From assembly GCF_002155145.1 (NCBI RefSeq), contig NZ_CP021323.1:2480001-2544000 (forward strand): a stretch of 64,000 nt of DNA, given 5' to 3'. Each line of letters starts with the position of its first letter. Position 1 is the first letter of the stretch. The stretch comes from Kushneria konosiri. GTDB taxonomy: Bacteria; Pseudomonadota; Gammaproteobacteria; Pseudomonadales; Halomonadaceae. The position numbers were made by a program, and so were the translations under genes. Below, piece by piece: positions 56,695-64,000 of this stretch. Below the pieces are notes generated by a model. That model was not told the origin of the DNA and did no database searches. It saw only the letters and a program-made list of their open reading frames with translations.

Positions 56695-57546
56695 ATGCAG
56701 GGTTTTGCTCGCTGGATAATGCAGAGTACGCCGCGCGCGGTTGGCGTGGCGCTACTGGGCTCACTGGTCCCATGGCTTTTCTGGCTGTCTGCTGCCATCA
56801 GTGCGCTGGTGACACTGCGCCGAGGCCTTGGGCCCGCATCCCCGGTAGTACTGGCCGCGGCACTGCCGGCAGGCTGGTGGTGGATGCAGGGCGATGCCAT
56901 TCCGTTGGCCAGCATTCTGCTGGTGACGGTGATGGCCATTATTCTGCGTGAGCGGTTTCGCTGGGGTGAAACCCTGTTGGCCGGGGCCATTGTGGTGGCC
57001 GTGTTGATCCAGATCGGGATCTTCGCACCACCTGATGCCTCGCAACTGATTGAGGAAGTGCGTTCCCAGGCGCCTGATATTGACGAACTGCTTCGGCAGT
57101 ACGCAAGCCAGGGCGTGCCGGTTGAAAGACTGGCGGTGCTGATGATCTCGGCCGTGACCGGCCTGATGGTCATGCTGGCCGCAACCGCCTGCCTTGCGCT
57201 GGCGCGAAGCTGGCAGGCAGCCCTGTACAACCCGGGCGGTTTTCGAGACGAGTTCCATCGCTTTCGTTTGTCGAAACTGGAGCTGGCTGGCGTGGTTCTG
57301 ATGACCGCTGTCGGTTTTCTGGGGGCGTTGCCGGGGGCCATTTTAATGGCCTGGGTTCCTCTGTTGGTAGCGGGCATTGCCCTGGTGCACGGTGTGGTAG
57401 GTGTAAAGTCCATGAGAGGGTTCTGGCTGGTCGGCTTTTATGCCTTGCTGCTGACCACCTGGCCCACGTTAGTGATAGTGCTGCTGCTGGCGCTGATAGA
57501 TACCTTTGCGGATTTCCGCACGCGTCTGATCGGCAGTCAACGTTAA
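56695..57546 (+). CDS. DUF2232 (YybS-like) integral membrane protein
   Basis: A 283-aa polytopic protein with about eight hydrophobic segments (ALLGSLVPWLFWLSAAISAL, VVLAAALPAGWWWM, SILLVTVMAIIL and so on). It sits between rpsR and rplI, exactly as PA4933 does in Pseudomonas aeruginosa, where the homologue is annotated as hypothetical. No catalytic motif is evident. It starts 12 bases after rpsR stop and rplI follows after 12 bases, so it is embedded in a ribosomal-protein operon. Role unknown. Confidence 0.8.
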   Translation: MQGFARWIMQSTPRAVGVALLGSLVPWLFWLSAAISALVTLRRGLGPASPVVLAAALPAGWWWMQGDAIPLASILLVTVMAIILRERFRWGETLLAGAIVVAVLIQIGIFAPPDASQLIEEVRSQAPDIDELLRQYASQGVPVERLAVLMISAVTGLMVMLAATACLALARSWQAALYNPGGFRDEFHRFRLSKLELAGVVLMTAVGFLGALPGAILMAWVPLLVAGIALVHGVVGVKSMRGFWLVGFYALLLTTWPTLVIVLLLALIDTFADFRTRLIGSQR

Positions 57547-57558
57547 GAGGTCCACGAG

Positions 57559-58005
57559 ATGGAAGTCATTCTGCTCGACAAGCTCGGCAAGCTGGGAGAA
57601 CTGGGCGACCAGGTCAGCGTCAAGCCGGGTTATGGTCGTAACTACCTGGTGCCCTACGGCCTGGCCGTTCCGGCAACCAAAGCCAACGTCGACGCTTTCG
57701 AAACGCGTCGCGCCGAGCTTGAAGCCAACGCCGCCGAGCGTCAGGCCGAAGCTGAACGTCGCGCTGAAGAGCTGTCCGAGATCGAGCTGTCGCTCGTTGC
57801 TCGCGCAGGCGATGAAGGCAAGCTGTTCGGTTCCATTGGTCCGCGCGATCTGGCTGATGCCATCGCTCAGGCTGGTATCGATGTCGCGCGCAGCGAAGTT
57901 CGCATGCCGCTGGGCCCGATCCGTCAAACTGGCGAATACGACATCGAGCTGCGTCTGCACTCTGATGTTACCGCCAGCGTTCGCGTGGTCGTGGTTGCTG
58001 AATAA
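57559..58005 (+). CDS. rplI: 50S ribosomal protein L9
   Basis: L9 is 148 aa with the standard [39 protein letters not shown], a long central helix rich in [14 protein letters not shown] and the C-terminal domain [14 protein letters not shown] with [17 protein letters not shown] precedes ATG. It closes the rpsF-rpsR-DUF2232-rplI operon and is followed by a strong terminator. Confidence 0.97.
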   Translation: MEVILLDKLGKLGELGDQVSVKPGYGRNYLVPYGLAVPATKANVDAFETRRAELEANAAERQAEAERRAEELSEIELSLVARAGDEGKLFGSIGPRDLADAIAQAGIDVARSEVRMPLGPIRQTGEYDIELRLHSDVTASVRVVVVAE

Positions 58006-58047
58006 GCCATATCGATGGCACTGCGCATATCCATGATATGCCATGAG

Positions 58048-58075
58048 AAGGGGCACCTTGTGTGCCCCTTTTTTT
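58048..58075 (+). terminator. Intrinsic terminator after rplI
   Basis: AAGGGGCAC and GTGCCCCTT pair around a 5-base loop, followed by a seven-T run, 43 bases after rplI. Confidence 0.9.
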
Positions 58076-58198
58076 AATGACCGCTTTAATGGCTGTCTTC
58101 GTGTGGAAGGGTCATGACATGCTCTTCCCGCGAGCGTAGGCTATGATCCTGCGCTGAATCACTCTCCCGGGTAAGTCGTCACATGGTTAATCGTCGTC

Positions 58199-59584
58199 AT
58201 GAGTGAAATGATCGAGTTTGATCAGGAAACCGCTGCGCTCAAGGTGCCGCCACACTCGCTTGAAGCCGAACAGTCCGTACTGGGCGGCCTGATGCTGGAC
58301 AATCAGGCCTGGGACGAGATTGCCGACCGTCTGGTCAGCGATGATTTTTATCGCATCGAGCATCGCGATGTTTTCAAGGCCATGGCCCGTCTTGCAGAAG
58401 AGGGACGGCCGCTTGATGTGGTAACCCTTTCCGAAGAGCTTGAATCACACGACCGGCTGGACCGCGTCGGTGGTCTGTCCTATCTCGCCGAACTGGCCCG
58501 CAACACACCGTCTGCCAGCAACATTCGCGCCTATGCCGATATCGTGCGCGAGCGTGCCACCCTGCGAAAGCTGATTGCAGCAGCCAACCAGATCGCAGAA
58601 GGCGCCTTCAATCCTCAGGGACGCAACGCAGACGAGCTGGTCAACGAAGCCGAACGGCTGGTGTTTCAGATTTCCGAATCCCGTCCCAAGAGTGGCGGTG
58701 CCATTGGCATGAGCGACCTGCTCAGCAAGGCTGTGGACCGTATCGATGAGCTTTTCAACCTCAAGGGGCAGATGACGGGGCTGTCGACCGGCTTTCGTGA
58801 TCTGGATGACATGACCTCCGGTCTTCAGCCCTCTGATCTGGTGATCGTGGCGGGGCGCCCTTCAATGGGCAAGACCACCTTTGCCATGAATCTGGTCGAG
58901 CATGCTGTAGTGAGCAGCGACAAGGCCGTGGTGGTGTTTTCAATGGAGATGCCGGCAGAGTCTCTGATGCTGCGCATGATCTCCTCGCTGGGTCGCATCG
59001 ATCAGACCCGCGTGCGTAACGGCCAGCTCGAAGACGAGGACTGGCCGAGACTGACCTCGGCGGTGAACCTTCTCAAGGATAAACAGCTCTACGTCGACGA
59101 TACTGCGGCCCTGTCACCCAATGAGATGCGCTCGAGAAGCCGACGTATTGCGCGCGATGCCGGTGGCATCGGATTGATCATGATCGACTATCTGCAGCTG
59201 ATGCAGGTACCCGGGCTTTCGGAAAATCGTACCGCTGAAATCTCGGAGATTTCGCGCTCGCTCAAGGGGCTGGCCAAGGAGTTCAACTGCCCGGTCGTGG
59301 CCCTGTCGCAGCTCAACCGCTCGCTTGAGCAGCGCCCCAACAAGCGTCCGGTCATGTCGGATCTGCGTGAATCCGGCGCCATCGAGCAGGATGCGGATGT
59401 GATCGCCTTTGTCTATCGCGACGAGGTGTATAACAAGGACAATCCCGATAACAAGGGGCTGGCCGAGCTGATTATCGGCAAGCAGCGTAACGGACCCATC
59501 GGTACCGTGCACATGGCCTTTATCGGCAAGTTCACCCGATTCGAGGATCTCGCGCCGGGTAGCTACGGCCAGTACGAAGAGTAA
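58199..59584 (+). CDS. dnaB: Replicative DNA helicase DnaB
   Basis: The 461-aa hexameric helicase has the N-terminal DnaB domain (PHSLEAEQSVLGGLMLDNQ), a linker and the RecA-type domain with Walker A (GRPSMGKTT, Lys 225), IMIDYLQLMQVPG (Walker B), SQLNRSLEQRPNKRPVMSDLRESGAIEQDAD and a C-terminal RNGPIGT. No intein or insertion is present. ATG 58199 is followed by a second Met two codons later. It follows the rplI operon, as in pseudomonads. Confidence 0.97.
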   Translation: MSEMIEFDQETAALKVPPHSLEAEQSVLGGLMLDNQAWDEIADRLVSDDFYRIEHRDVFKAMARLAEEGRPLDVVTLSEELESHDRLDRVGGLSYLAELARNTPSASNIRAYADIVRERATLRKLIAAANQIAEGAFNPQGRNADELVNEAERLVFQISESRPKSGGAIGMSDLLSKAVDRIDELFNLKGQMTGLSTGFRDLDDMTSGLQPSDLVIVAGRPSMGKTTFAMNLVEHAVVSSDKAVVVFSMEMPAESLMLRMISSLGRIDQTRVRNGQLEDEDWPRLTSAVNLLKDKQLYVDDTAALSPNEMRSRSRRIARDAGGIGLIMIDYLQLMQVPGLSENRTAEISEISRSLKGLAKEFNCPVVALSQLNRSLEQRPNKRPVMSDLRESGAIEQDADVIAFVYRDEVYNKDNPDNKGLAELIIGKQRNGPIGTVHMAFIGKFTRFEDLAPGSYGQYEE

Positions 59585-59662
59585 ATGGCGCCTCGTGCGC
59601 CCCAAGACACGACGCCATCGGCGTCATTTCCCCTTTTCCTGATAAGCCTGACAGGAGTCAAT

Positions 59663-59959
59663 ATGCCGGCTGGATACCGTCGCGGCGGACGTCGTCAACC
59701 CAAACTGGAAGCACGCGGTACGCTTGAAAGCGTCGAAACCGAGGGCCCCTTCAAGGAATGGCTGGGCATGCCGGATCTCTACCGCCATACCCTGACCGTC
59801 AACGGCGAGGTCTACTCCTACCAGGTAGAAGAAGCCGAGTTGGATGTATCGATCGGCGACTACGTCGTTTTTCGTTACAAGGAAACCAAGGCCGGGCGCT
59901 GGATTGATCGTCGCTCGCTTGGGGTTGCCATCGACCCTGCGACCTTCAATCGCGAATAA
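59663..59959 (+). CDS. Small hypothetical protein, unrecognised
   Basis: A 98-aa protein with its own ribosome site (AGGAG, 6 bases before ATG) and its own terminator. It starts MPAGYRRGGRRQPKLEARG (basic N-terminus) and then has a beta-rich stretch with TLESVETEGPFKEWLGM, YSYQVEEAELDV, IGDYVVFRYKETKAGRW. The pattern is compatible with a small beta-barrel or OB-like fold, but this is a guess. I do not recognise the family. An earlier in-frame ATG (59585) directly after the dnaB stop has no ribosome site. It lies between dnaB and the NRPS and could be either conserved or lineage-specific. Confidence 0.65.
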   Translation: MPAGYRRGGRRQPKLEARGTLESVETEGPFKEWLGMPDLYRHTLTVNGEVYSYQVEEAELDVSIGDYVVFRYKETKAGRWIDRRSLGVAIDPATFNRE

Positions 59960-59998
59960 TGGCCAGAGGCCCTGATCGGGCATCTTGGCGATAATCTG

Positions 59999-60029
59999 CG
60001 GGACCGGATGGTGACATCCGGTCCCGTTT
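59999..60029 (+). terminator. Intrinsic terminator after the hypothetical gene
   Basis: A perfect 12-bp stem (CGGGACCGGATG and its complement) with a GTGA loop; a short T-run follows. Its GC-rich stem is strong. Confidence 0.7.
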
Positions 60030-60068
60030 GCATTCTGACCGCGACGATGGAAATATCGGTCATTCCAT

Positions 60069-60097
60069 TTGAAATGAGAAGCATTGTTATTTAAATT
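60069..60097 (+). promoter_or_regulatory. Candidate Fur-controlled promoter upstream of the NRPS
   Basis: A -35-like TTGAAA (60069-60074) and -10-like TAAATT (60092-60097) at 17-base spacing overlap a 19-base Fur-box-like site (60070-60088). Its core AATGAGAAGCATT matches the palindromic Fur consensus in 12 of 19 positions. Iron-controlled repression of the downstream siderophore-type NRPS would make sense. Confidence 0.4.
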
Positions 60098-60207
60098 CAG
60101 GGCTCTATCCGTTCAGGCGGTGTCAGTGACCGAGTAATTCTTTCGCCCGGTCGATACGCCGTCCTCAAAACCCGCACAGGAGTGGTATTGAAGAAGATGG
60201 TGATCTC

Positions 60208-63200
60208 ATGAGTCAGGCCGATTTTCTTCCCGTCAGCGGCGCTCAGGCCGGCATCTGGTACGGCCAGCAGAGCAGTTCCTGTCAGGGAGGATATTCCACT
60301 GCACAGTGCCTGGAGTTCACCGGCAATATTGATGTCGACAGGCTGGCGCAGGCTGCCTCGATGGCCGTCAGGGAGGCCGATGGTCTGTTTGAGGGTTTTA
60401 TCGCCACTGACAGTGGCCCGGCCAGACTGGCTGTTGGCGGCGCCAGGCACGCCGAAGACGTGGAGGTCATCGATCTGCGCGGCAGTGATGGTGCCCGCAA
60501 GCGGGCCTGGCAGCAGATGTCCGAGCGTCGTGAGACTCCCTTTGCGCTGCAGCAGGGGCCGCTTTATCGTCAGGCCATCTGGCGACTGGCGGATGACCAT
60601 GTGCTCTGGTGGCTCAACATGCACCATGTTGCGGCCGATGCCTGGGCCTATGGGCTGATTCAGCAGCGCGCGGCCGAGCACTATATCGCGCTGGGCAGGG
60701 CAGAGGCCGTGACGCCTGCCTGGTATGGCCGTATTGAGAGCGTTATCGAAGAAGAGCGGCGCTACCTTGAAAGCGAGGCGCTCAAGCAGGACCGCAATCA
60801 CTGGCAAGGCGTTTTTGCCGACGACCCCGAGCCCGTTTCTCTTTCGGGACGGTTTGCTCCGGCGCAGGCTTATGCCCTGCGCTGTGAAATGACGCTGGAC
60901 CAGGCGCAGAGCAGGCAGTTTCATGACCTGTGTGTCGAGCACCGCCAGGGACTGGCCGAAACCATTCTGGCGGCCAGCGGTGCCTGGTATGCACGAATGT
61001 GTCAGCGGCCTGATGTCACGCTGGGCGTTCCCATGATGGGTCGCATGCAGGGCGCAGCACTGCGCACGCCCATGACGCAGGTCAACATGCTGCCGCTGCG
61101 CCTGAAAGAGGATTTCAGCGCCACGCCGATACAGTGGTGTCAGTCCGCGGCACAGTCGTTGAATACCCTGCGGCGTCATCAGCGCTATCGCCATGAATGG
61201 CTGTTGCGCGATCTGGGGCGCCGGCCCGGCCGGCGTCCACTGCTGGGCATGCACGTCAATGTCCTGCCCTTTGACTCAAGCGGTCAATGGCCGCAGAGCC
61301 GGGTTCACAAGCATCATCTGGTGGCCGGGCCGGTGGATGATCTGGTCTTTTCGGTCTATCTCGGCGGTGACAGTGAGGCCACGCGTCTGGCGCTTGATGG
61401 CAATCCGGCACTTTATGACCAGACCGAGCTCGAGTGGCATCTCGCTCGGCTGGCGCAGTGGCTGGTGGCGTTCATGGCATCTCCCGAAATCCCGGTGGGT
61501 GAGCTGACGCTGACCACCTCCCGTGATCGTCAGGCGCTGGCCCGATTCAACGCCACGGATCACCCTGTTGAAACCACGCATATGGCGACGCTGTTTGAGC
61601 GTCAGAGCCATAAAACGCCCGGGGCGACAGCGCTGATCGCGGAGGGCATAGCGCTGAATTATCAGGCGCTGGGATATCAGGTACAGGCGCTGGCAGATTT
61701 TCTGATCGAGCAGGGGGTATGCCCGGGTGATGCCGTCGGGGTGGCTCTGCCGCGCTCGCTGGAAATGCAGGTGGCGCTGCTGGCGATTCATCATGTGGGC
61801 GCCGCCTGGCTGCCGTTGCCACTGGAATATCCCGACGCGCGCCTGATGGATATCGTCACGCGCGCCACACCGCGCCTGATTTTGAGTGATGAAATGCAGC
61901 GTGCGCGCTTTTCACCGGGCCTCGTACGGGTCTTGACGCTGGCAGAGACCGATGAGTGTCAGGCGTTGACCCCCGGCAGCGCTGCCCAGCGCGATGCCGA
62001 GCTCGGCGCCTACATTCTTTTCACCTCCGGCTCGACCGGCAAGCCCAAGGGTGTGCTGGTGGAGCATCACGCCATCGTCAATCGTATTCTCTGGATGCAG
62101 GGCCGCTATTCGCTGGGCGAGGGTGACCGGGTGTTTCAGAAAACGCCCAACGGCTTTGATGTATCGGTATGGGAGTTTCTCTGGCCCATGATCAGTGGCG
62201 CAGCGCTGGTCATGGCGCGCGAGGGTGGACATCGTGATCCTCGCTATCTCATCGACACCATCATCGAGGAAGCCATCACCACGCTGCATTTTGTGCCCTC
62301 GATGCTCGATATTCTGCTCGATGAATTAAGTGATCAGGACATCAGGCGCATGACTACCCTGCGTCAGGTATTTGTCAGTGGCGAGGCGCTTTCACGTGAT
62401 CTTGAACATCGTTTCCTGACGCGCCTGCCCGGGGTAGCCCTGCACAATCTTTATGGCCCGACCGAGGCGGCGGTCGATGTCAGTGCCTGGCAGTGTCACG
62501 CGGCGGATACAGACAGCAGTGTGCCCATCGGGGCGCCTATCTGGAACACGCGCCTGCATGTGCTGGACGCCAGTTTCCAGCCGGTGCCGGTCGGAATGGC
62601 CGGAGAGCTTTACATCGCCGGGCGCAATCTGGCGCGCGGATATCTGGGGCAGCAGGAATTGACCGCCGAGCGTTTTGTTGATTGCCCGGCACTCGAAGCC
62701 GATTCGAGACTTTATCGCACCGGCGATCTGGCACGCTGGCGCTTTGACGGTGTGCTCGAATATCTCGGGCGTATTGACCATCAGGTCAAGCTGCGCGGTC
62801 AGCGCCTGGAGCTCGGTGAAATCGAGTCCGTCATGCTGGCTTTTGATGGGGTGGCGCACGCCGTGGTCAGCGTTCATGGCAGCGGCAGCAATGCGCGACT
62901 GGTCGGCCATGTGGTACCCAGCAGCAGCGGTACGCTGGTCATCGAGTCGCTCAAGCGCCATCTGGCCCAGGTGTTGCCGGATTATATGGTGCCCGGTGTG
63001 ATCATGACGCTGGACGCACTGCCGCTGAGTCCCAACGGCAAGCTGGACCGTCGGGCGCTGCCGGCGCCCGAGGCCGGGGAGGAGGGTGTGGCACCAGGTA
63101 CCCCTCGCCAACAGATCATGGCCGACCTTTTTGCCGAGGTGCTCGGGCTTGAGCGAGTCAGCATTCGGGATAACTTTTTCGATCTTGGTGGCAACTCGTT

Positions 63201-64000
63201 AAACGCACTGCAGTTGATACGTCGCCTTAATGAGGCACTGGGATCAAATTTCACCATTGCCACGCTTTTCGAGGCCTCTACCATCGAGGCGCTGGATGCA
63301 CTAGAGACGGAAGGGGGCGCGACCAGAGGGCTGGATGTTGTCCTGTCATTGAGGGAGAGTGGCGAGGCGTCGCCTATCTTTTGCGTCCATCCGGCGGGCG
63401 GGCTGGCCTGGTGCTATGCCGGCCTGGCGCGCACGCTGCCTTCACGCTATCCCCTGTACGGTCTGCAGGCTCGAGGGCTTTTGCCTAACGGCCAGCGGCC
63501 GGAAACCATGGAAGAGATGGCGCGTGACTACATCGCGCAGATACGGCGTATTCAGCCTCGAGGCCCCTATTATCTGCTGGGCTGGTCGGTGGGCGGCATG
63601 ATTGCGCACACCATGGCGGCCCTGTTGGAAAGAGAGGGTGAGAACGTGGCCATGCTGGCACTGCTGGATGCCTATCCGGCTGATCTATGGCGTAACATGA
63701 CGCCACCGGATGAAGGCATGGCGCTGGAGGCACTGCTGCGTATTGCCGGGCTTGCCGACACGACACTTGCCATCAATGACGGGTCGCGTCGAGCTCAGGT
63801 CATTGCGCTTTTGCAGCGCGAGGGCAGTGCGCTCGGGCAGCTGTCATCACAGACGCTGGACGCTCTGGTGGATGTGGTCATCAACAACAGTCGTCTGGTA
63901 CGTGACACCCGCCATCTCGTTTACCACGGTGACATGCATTTCTTCACGGCGGCCACGCCTCGGGAAGAAGACTGGCTCGACCGCCGCGCCTGGCAGCCCT
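60208..64000 (+). CDS. EntF-like nonribosomal peptide synthetase (C-A-T-TE), serine-activating, 3'-truncated by window edge
   Basis: A 1264-residue open frame, still open at the window edge; E. coli EntF is 1293 aa, so only the last part of the thioesterase is missing. The condensation domain has H139-H140-VAA-D144-A, a departure from the usual HHxxxDG. The adenylation domain (about 460-960) has FTSGSTGKPKG and NLYGPTEAAVD. The specificity residues read DVWHFSLVD plus Lys945, the published EntF serine code. The carrier domain has DLGGNSL with Ser997 for phosphopantetheine, and the thioesterase has GWSVGG with Ser1127. It probably makes a catechol-serine siderophore of enterobactin type. ATG 60208 is inferred as start, although its ribosome site is weak. 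Confidence 0.88.
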   Translation, partial: MSQADFLPVSGAQAGIWYGQQSSSCQGGYSTAQCLEFTGNIDVDRLAQAASMAVREADGLFEGFIATDSGPARLAVGGARHAEDVEVIDLRGSDGARKRAWQQMSERRETPFALQQGPLYRQAIWRLADDHVLWWLNMHHVAADAWAYGLIQQRAAEHYIALGRAEAVTPAWYGRIESVIEEERRYLESEALKQDRNHWQGVFADDPEPVSLSGRFAPAQAYALRCEMTLDQAQSRQFHDLCVEHRQGLAETILAASGAWYARMCQRPDVTLGVPMMGRMQGAALRTPMTQVNMLPLRLKEDFSATPIQWCQSAAQSLNTLRRHQRYRHEWLLRDLGRRPGRRPLLGMHVNVLPFDSSGQWPQSRVHKHHLVAGPVDDLVFSVYLGGDSEATRLALDGNPALYDQTELEWHLARLAQWLVAFMASPEIPVGELTLTTSRDRQALARFNATDHPVETTHMATLFERQSHKTPGATALIAEGIALNYQALGYQVQALADFLIEQGVCPGDAVGVALPRSLEMQVALLAIHHVGAAWLPLPLEYPDARLMDIVTRATPRLILSDEMQRARFSPGLVRVLTLAETDECQALTPGSAAQRDAELGAYILFTSGSTGKPKGVLVEHHAIVNRILWMQGRYSLGEGDRVFQKTPNGFDVSVWEFLWPMISGAALVMAREGGHRDPRYLIDTIIEEAITTLHFVPSMLDILLDELSDQDIRRMTTLRQVFVSGEALSRDLEHRFLTRLPGVALHNLYGPTEAAVDVSAWQCHAADTDSSVPIGAPIWNTRLHVLDASFQPVPVGMAGELYIAGRNLARGYLGQQELTAERFVDCPALEADSRLYRTGDLARWRFDGVLEYLGRIDHQVKLRGQRLELGEIESVMLAFDGVAHAVVSVHGSGSNARLVGHVVPSSSGTLVIESLKRHLAQVLPDYMVPGVIMTLDALPLSPNGKLDRRALPAPEAGEEGVAPGTPRQQIMADLFAEVLGLERVSIRDNFFDLGGNSLNALQLIRRLNEALGSNFTIATLFEASTIEALDALETEGGATRGLDVVLSLRESGEASPIFCVHPAGGLAWCYAGLARTLPSRYPLYGLQARGLLPNGQRPETMEEMARDYIAQIRRIQPRGPYYLLGWSVGGMIAHTMAALLEREGENVAMLALLDAYPADLWRNMTPPDEGMALEALLRIAGLADTTLAINDGSRRAQVIALLQREGSALGQLSSQTLDALVDVVINNSRLVRDTRHLVYHGDMHFFTAATPREEDWLDRRAWQP

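Noticed and set aside
60097-61254. Antisense open frame opposite the NRPS condensation domain
   Set aside because: The sense strand encodes a clear condensation domain; the antisense product is unlike any family.

Overview
The window looks like chromosome of a moderately GC-rich gammaproteobacterium, most likely Halomonadaceae (Halomonas/Kushneria type). This is inferred from several things: conserved gene orders shared with pseudomonads (dapA-bamC-MBL-purC; rpsF-rpsR-DUF2232-rplI-dnaB), acidic proteins and linkers such as those of AceF and the UPF0149 protein, multi-copy tRNA clusters, and a CrbS/CrbR-type acetate regulator beside acs. No phage, insertion sequence, integrase, CRISPR array or rRNA gene was seen. 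Almost every gene can be assigned to a known family.

Layout. 1-5492: 3' two thirds of purL, two small minus-strand genes (ABM monooxygenase, YbjN-like) and a RadD-type helicase. 5600-8795: complete pqqABCDE operon for the redox cofactor PQQ. 8891-11807: scpA-scpB-rluB. 11875-12192: three identical tRNA-Lys genes. 12279-15783: BepA-like protease, TusA-like protein, AI-2E family transporter and Bcp peroxiredoxin. 16098-19487: dapA-bamC-MBL hydrolase-purC. 19527-21504: trmO, a small membrane protein and ampD. 21930-26863: aceE-aceF (pyruvate dehydrogenase E1 and E2, with three lipoyl domains). 27078-30301: adk, then tsaB-uppP-rsmJ. 30293-35406: plsB, a cardiolipin-synthase-like PLD protein, a UPF0149 protein and a SprT protein. 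35507-42379: acs, a LuxR-type response regulator and a very large transporter-sensor hybrid kinase, together forming an acetate-utilisation module. 42541-44033: ttcA and a Val-Asp-Asp-Val-Asp tRNA array. 44296-51516: threonine aldolase, the prkA-yeaH-spoVR stress operon and a NUC1-family nuclease. 51717-52111: three tRNA-Leu(CAG) genes on the minus strand. 52338-55801: rnr-rlmB. 56006-59584: rpsF-rpsR-DUF2232-rplI and dnaB. 59663-59959: a small unrecognised gene. 60208 to the window edge: an EntF-like C-A-T-TE nonribosomal peptide synthetase that reads as serine-activating, behind a Fur-box-like promoter, so probably the start of a siderophore locus.

Metabolic themes: purine synthesis (purL, purC), acetyl-CoA supply (aceEF, acs and its regulator), envelope lipid and peptidoglycan work (plsB, cls-like, uppP, ampD, bamC, bepA), and tRNA/rRNA modification (rluB, trmO, tsaB, rsmJ, ttcA, rlmB). 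I found no clearly undescribed system. The points most worth checking are the PQQ operon with an atypical PqqA and a run of weak start codons, the acs/two-component module with a shared short upstream motif, the siderophore-type NRPS promoter, the rpsF leader fold, and a possible leaderless leader peptide coupled to rnr. Positions, start codons and motif residues were read by eye. Family assignments come from recognised motifs and not from a database search.
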